Part shown: positions 60,101 to 64,000 of the stretch, piece after piece
How the letters are laid out: each line of letters starts with the position of its first letter
Numbering within the stretch: the first letter of the stretch is position 1
Assembly: GCA_905221605.1 (NCBI GenBank)
Contig: CAJNDS010002615.1
Coordinates: 64,001-128,000 of the forward strand
Origin: Symbiodinium natans
Taxonomy: Eukaryota > Sar > Dinophyceae > Suessiales > Symbiodiniaceae
Length of the DNA: 64,000 nucleotides
Reading direction: 5' to 3'
Program-made: the position numbers and the translations under genes
Notes under the pieces: model-generated
Databases searched by the model: none
What the model saw: only the letters and a program-made list of their open reading frames with translations
Told to the model about the DNA's origin: nothing

Positions 60101-63100
60101 GTGTGAGTGGCCCGATGCAGGGCTTGTTTCACAGGGCCCGCAGGGTAGAGATTTCGCAAAAACGGGTTTGAAGCCTCTTTGTTCAGGATCTCCAGGGTTT
60201 AGAGTTAAGGGTTTAGCAGCTTCAGATCCCTCGGACACCCTGCCCCTTGCCCCTCCTGGAGCTGTCCTTGCCATCGTACCTGCTTTGCACTCAAGTCCCT
60301 AAACATTCAACCCTAAACCTCCTAAACCCTGAACCTCCTCAACCCTAAAACTCCCAAACCCTAAACCTCTTAAGCCCCCAAACCTCCTAAACCCTAAATC
60401 TCCTATACCCCCCAAACCTCCTAAACCCCAAACCCTCAACCCAAGTGCGGGCCTCTTGCAGGTCACCATGTTTAGGGTTTAGGGTTTGGGTACGGGCCTC
60501 TTGCAGGTCACCAAGCAGACCGAGATTGACAAGCTGATGGTCGAGTCGCTGGCGACTTGCCCGCAACCCTCACCGTGTAGGCCCTTGGGGTATGTTGTGT
60601 TCTTCTCGGTTCCCCTATATGTATATATACATCTATACAAAGATAACACCGCACAGCTGCCGATGTCATGTGCGCAAAGTGCAGCAGTGTACTACTTGGA
60701 GGTGCAGGGTACTGACAACCCAATTGTCGGTGTAATTTTTACCCACTTAGAAGCCCCTTAAGTACCCGAATCGGGTTTATATAATTGGGTTACTAAGTAC
60801 CATGAACCTCCCAGTAAAAGTCGGATGGACAACTTCTGGCCTAGCCTCTGCTGCGAGTATGGCTTGTAAGAAGGCTTTAAGATTGTGAGAGTACATCACA
60901 AGACCCTAAACTCTCAACCCTACCCGATCTTCGGGGCCCCCGAAGGCTGCTAAGATGTGAGTTGGACAAGAGAGTGAGATGGATGCGTTGTTTGTTTTTG
61001 GTGTGGCCTGTCATGCTATCACTGTGCTTCTTGCTGGCTGCCCAGATTTTCCAGAAGGATCAGACTTTCTTGTTTGGGGGTTTAGTGGCTTCGGGGCTTG
61101 GTGGTTGGGGAGTTTAGGGGTTTCGGGGCTTTGGAGGGCTGGGGTGTAGGGCAGCGCGGGTCTCCAGCCTCAATGGACATAGGAACCTCGAGAGATTTTG
61201 TGACATGCTGTCGTCAGTTGGGTTTAGGGTTTTAGGGTTTTTGGGTTTAGGGTTTTAGGGTTTTAGGGTTTTAGGGTTTTAGGGTTTTTGGGTTTTAGGG
61301 TTGTAGGGTTGTAGGGTTTTAGGGTTTTAGGGTTTTAGGGTTTTAGGGTTTTAGGGTTTTAGGGCTCAGGGTTTAGGGTTCAGGTTTGTAGTCGCTTGCA
61401 GCAAGGACGGCTCTCAGAACGAATGGGGATGGCCTTGTGCTCAGAGAGCTTCGAAAGCTGCGCCGCAACTTGCTGAGAGTCAAGGGCATTAAAGGGATCC
61501 GGCCTGTTTCACAGTACCCTTTTCGATTTCCATGGGTTTTTTCTCTAAATCATGGCCCCTTATAGTGGGATACCCTAGACTTCAGGCTCCGTCTTCATGT
61601 TCGAAAACCCGCCCAAAAGTCACCAACTGTTTAGAGAACTTGCTTTTTTGAATCGAGCGATTGGAGGCCTAAGCCCTAGTCCTTACCAGTTTGGGTCCTC
61701 AAGCCGTGTTCAGGAGGCATCGGACTAAACCTAAACTCCGAACCCGATAGAAGTTCCCGAGGCCTGCCCTTCCATGAGGCCGTAAACCCTAAACCCTACA
61801 CCCTCAACCCTCAACCCTCAACCCTCAACCCTAAACCCTAAACCCTAAACCTTAAACCCTAAACCCGAAACCCGAAACCCTAAACCCTAAACCCTAAACC
61901 CGAAACCCTAAACCCTCAACCCTAAACCCTAAACCTCCACCTTGCGAGCCACACATCTCTCCAGCCCCTCCTAACCCCATCAACCCTATAAACGCCAGGC
62001 TCGACACCCTCGTGGTGTGTAAAGGGTCCACCCTAACCCCTAAACCTTAGACCCTAAACCCCTAACTCCTCAACCCTTAACCCCGCTAACGCCCCAAACC
62101 CTTAACCCTAAACCCCCAAACGCTAGACCCAAACCCTAATCCCTAAGCCCCGAACCCTAAACACTAAAACCCCGATCTCTAAACCCCCCTAACCCTAAAC
62201 TCCCTCACCCTAAACCCTAAACCCTAAACCCTAAACCCTAAACCCTAAACCCTAAACCCTAAACCCTAAACCCTAAACCCTAAACCCCACACCCCCAAAA
62301 TTCTTTGGGCTTTCGGCCTCCGCGCCTTGAGGTCCAAGGCCAAGCTCGGAGCTAATGCTGTATTGGCGGCCCGGCAGCAGCTGGGGTTTTGGGGTTTAGG
62401 GTCTGGGGTTTGGAGAGTTTATAGAGAGGGTGTAGAGAGGGTTTAGAGAGGGTGTAGAGAGGGTGTAGAGAGGGTGTAGAGAAGGTTTAGCGGGCTTAGG
62501 GGGTTTAGGGTTTAGGGCAGGGTTTCAGGGGCCCTCAAGCCTTTAGCGTTGTGTTTTTTGGGTCATGTTGGTGTTTGTCTGTCTTTTGTTGTTCGCAGAA
62601 CCAACAGTGTAACGGCTGGCGCACAAACAGGGGCTCCAAATCGAGAGAAGGCGGTATCCACGAGAGACAGGAGAAGTTGGGTTGAATAGTAGGGGTATAT
62701 ACGGGCTCCCTACCCTAAGAACGAACCACCTCCCCTCCAAAAACATCCTCATGTCTTGAACTACATAGGGCAAAGCAGAACTGGGACCTCAGCAATCTTT
62801 GGGGTTTGGAGTGTAGGGGAGCTTGGAGGTGTCTTAAAATTATGGACAACTTGGGCGGGGCTACACCATGAGCGGGGTGGCTTCACCCAGTTGGCCCCCC
62901 AAGCATCTCAGGGGCCCCCCAACAGCACCAAACCCTAAGCCCTAAACCCTAAACCCCCGAAACCCCTAAACCCCTGAACCCCCAAACCCCTAAACTCCTA
63001 ACCCCTAAACCCTAACTCCGAAACCCTAAACCCCCTAAACTCCTGAACTCCTGAACCCTGAATCCCCAGACCCTTCGAGGCCGTGTCGATGGCAGTGTGC

Positions 63101-63725
63101 AGGGCAGGTACCGCTGCTGTTGTTGAGGGTCCATGGTGTCGTCTTCTGTTTGGTATATAATAGGGCTTATAGAGTTTGCAGGGTTTACGGGTATCTTGTA
63201 GGGCTTTGCAGGGTTTACAATGTAGGGTTATTAGGGTATAGGGTTTATAGGGTTTAGGGAGGACCTTTGAGAATCGTCGAGCCTCAGTCTGTGACGCTTA
63301 ATGTGAGGTCCTTCAGCAAATGGGTTTGGGGTTACTGGGGGAGGGAGAGGGCGGGGGGAGGAGCTAGTTGCAGAGACCTATGCAGGGTTTGGGGTTGTGG
63401 TAGTTTGCCACTTGAAAAGGACCCCCAGCAAAGGTACCCCCTAACTTTCGCCAGCCCCCAGCCATTTCCTGAACATCATGTGGAAAGTCGAACGCTTCGA
63501 TTCCCTAGTACACAAAGTTTTGCATTGAGGATACCCCCCCCCCAAAGAGCCTAGTTTATTATTCTTCTTCTTGTTTTTTTTTAGTTTTCTATGGCCATAA
63601 CCCGAAGCCCTGAATCCCTAAACCCGAAGCCCCTACAACTCTACTGTAACCCTAAACTGCTGGAGCTCCCGTTGCCCCGGAGGTGCGGCTGCCAGCAAAA
63701 TGCCCCTCTACAAGTACATCGCCAG
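54197..63725 (+). CDS. ENO: Enolase (phosphopyruvate hydratase), 11 exons, 3' part outside window
   Basis: Enolase catalyses 2-phosphoglycerate to phosphoenolpyruvate in glycolysis. Exons: 54197-54245 (KIRQIRAREIFDS), 56398-56438 (GNPTVEVDL), 57130-57172 (FRAAVPSGASTG, the mobile Mg-binding SGAS loop), 58368-58405 (IYEALELRDG), 58647-58676 (RLLGKGVQK), 59466-59513 (NVNDIIAPKLIG), 60507-60553 (QTEIDKLMVE), 61402-61431 (KDGSQNEWGW), 62332-62368 (KLGANAVLA), 63080-63107 (VSMAVCRAG), 63683-63725 (KMPLYKYIA). Joined, they follow the enolase family residue for residue with few gaps through about residue 150. The NEWGW insert is shared with plant and alveolate enolases. The barrel domain with the catalytic Lys and metal ligands lies beyond 64000. 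Start chosen at the ATG before AAKIRQI, though the frame is open upstream. Donors are GT, GC and GA; intron 2 is unclear (possible AC). Confidence 0.95.
54760..55760. repeat. Degenerate minisatellite, unit about 50-60 bp, in enolase intron 1
   Basis: The core CAATTAAGGGCGAACATAAGG followed by TACATGGCC or TCTATGGCCCTC and a CT-rich spacer recurs about 15-18 times in 1 kb. Open frames over it are fragments of the repeat. It is unrelated to the telomeric arrays. Confidence 0.85.
57439..57580. mobile_element. Family A MITE-like element, copy 7 (enolase intron 3)
   Basis: ACTTGGAGGTTCATGATACT at the left and AAGTACACTTAACCTCCAAGT at the right, with core CCCTCTTAGGGTTC. Confidence 0.8.
58020..58355 (-). 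repeat. CCCTAAA array with CTACACTC interruptions (enolase intron 3)
   Basis: About 42 units. The block CCCTAAACCCTACACT recurs four times, showing higher-order duplication. Confidence 0.95.
59545..59720 (+). repeat. TTTTTAGGG nonamer array (enolase intron 6)
   Basis: About 19 nonamers TTTTTAGGG, starting about 30 nt after the exon 6 donor. Confidence 0.95.
60694..60815. mobile_element. Family A MITE-like element, copy 8 (enolase intron 7)
   Basis: ACTTGGAGGTGCAGGGTACT at the left, AGTACCATGAACCTCCCAGT at the right. Confidence 0.8.
61215..61372 (+). repeat. TTTTAGGG octamer array (enolase intron 7)
   Basis: About 19 TTTTAGGG octamers with TTGTAGGG variants, on the acceptor side of this intron and ending about 30 nt before exon 8. 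This is an exception to the usual orientation. Confidence 0.95.
61790..62290 (-). repeat. CCCTAAA/CCCTCAA arrays before enolase exon 9
   Basis: Two blocks (61,790-61,935 and 62,190-62,290) are joined by degenerate CCCTAA-like sequence. Confidence 0.9.
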
Positions 63726-63756
63726 GACCCGGATGCCCCGCCCTTTAGAGAAGAAC

Positions 63757-64000
63757 GGGTTTAGGGTTTAGGGTTTAGGGTTTAGGGTTTAGGGTTTAGG
63801 GTTTAGGGTTTAGGGTTTAGGGTTTAGGGTTTAAACCGCAATTGAACCCTTAAACCCCTAAACCCTAAACCCCTCGCTGGACTCCCAGGGTTATTCCTCA
63901 TCATAGTGCAGGGTCTAGGGCCTAGGGTATTAAGCATATGGGTAGTTCTTTACATCAGGATCCTTTATTGCTTGCATCCTCCGAGGGTAGAGACTACCCA
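63757..64000. other. Start of enolase intron 11
   Basis: About 11 TTTAGGG units (63,757-63,832) follow the exon 11 GA donor, then a short CCCTAAA patch and unique sequence. No further exon is visible before the window ends. Confidence 0.8.

Noticed and set aside
1-64000. Chromosome end or subtelomere
   Set aside because: Arrays are short, face both ways, alternate with exons of housekeeping genes throughout, and include many diverged units. A terminal array would be one-directional and long.
1-64000. CRISPR or bacterial origin
   Set aside because: Repeats are contiguous without unique spacers of constant length, and genes are broken by introns with no operon structure.

Overview
This window looks like nuclear DNA of a dinoflagellate, probably a core or Suessiales-type lineage. 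Four signs support this. Protein-coding sequence occurs only as short, GC-rich exons, mostly 16-90 nt. Every gene I could rebuild lies on the + strand. Introns use GT, GC and GA donors about equally, with AG acceptors. The dispersed repeat is the plant/alveolate telomere heptamer TTTAGGG/CCCTAAA. No tRNA, rRNA, CRISPR array or bacterial operon is visible. Genus-level assignment is not possible from sequence alone.

The main feature is that introns and spacers from end to end are filled with internal telomere-like arrays. Most exons sit in a sandwich: a C-strand array (CCCTAAA)n just upstream and a G-strand array (TTTAGGG)n just downstream. Each intron therefore tends to begin with TTTAGGG and end with CCCTAAA, an inverted pair that could fold in the pre-mRNA. 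Intron ends almost always carry a 2-6 nt direct repeat shared by donor and acceptor, such as GTGGC, GCCCGG, GTTA or GCAT. This resembles target-site duplication by intron-generating elements. Two introns coincide with short inverted-repeat elements whose terminal repeats hold the splice sites.

Layout: 260-3449, gene for a protein of about thirty 16-residue repeats. About 3.9-8.4 kb, unassigned exons. About 8.9-16.2 kb, an EF-hand protein gene (10,613-16,188 best supported). 16.8-19.95 kb, unrecognised exons beside a GTTTAAAC-rich block. 20.2-33.2 kb, a NEK-like protein kinase rebuilt from about 20 exons, including one of 17 nt. 33,363-34,396, a compact three-exon gene of 250 aa with no recognised family. 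About 35.45 kb, an exon resembling a CxxC sulfhydryl oxidase. 36.5-46.9 kb, an alpha/beta serine hydrolase related to acyl-protein thioesterases. 47-52.7 kb, further unassigned exons. 54,197 to the right edge, enolase (eleven exons, 3' part outside the window). The recognised genes (glycolysis, signalling, calcium binding, thioesterase) are unrelated in function and show no operon-like logic; what they share is intron architecture.

Exon calls come from reading frames, splice signals and alignment by eye to remembered family consensus. Enolase, kinase and hydrolase calls are strong; exons without a family are weaker. Exact junctions are often ambiguous by the length of the shared direct repeat.
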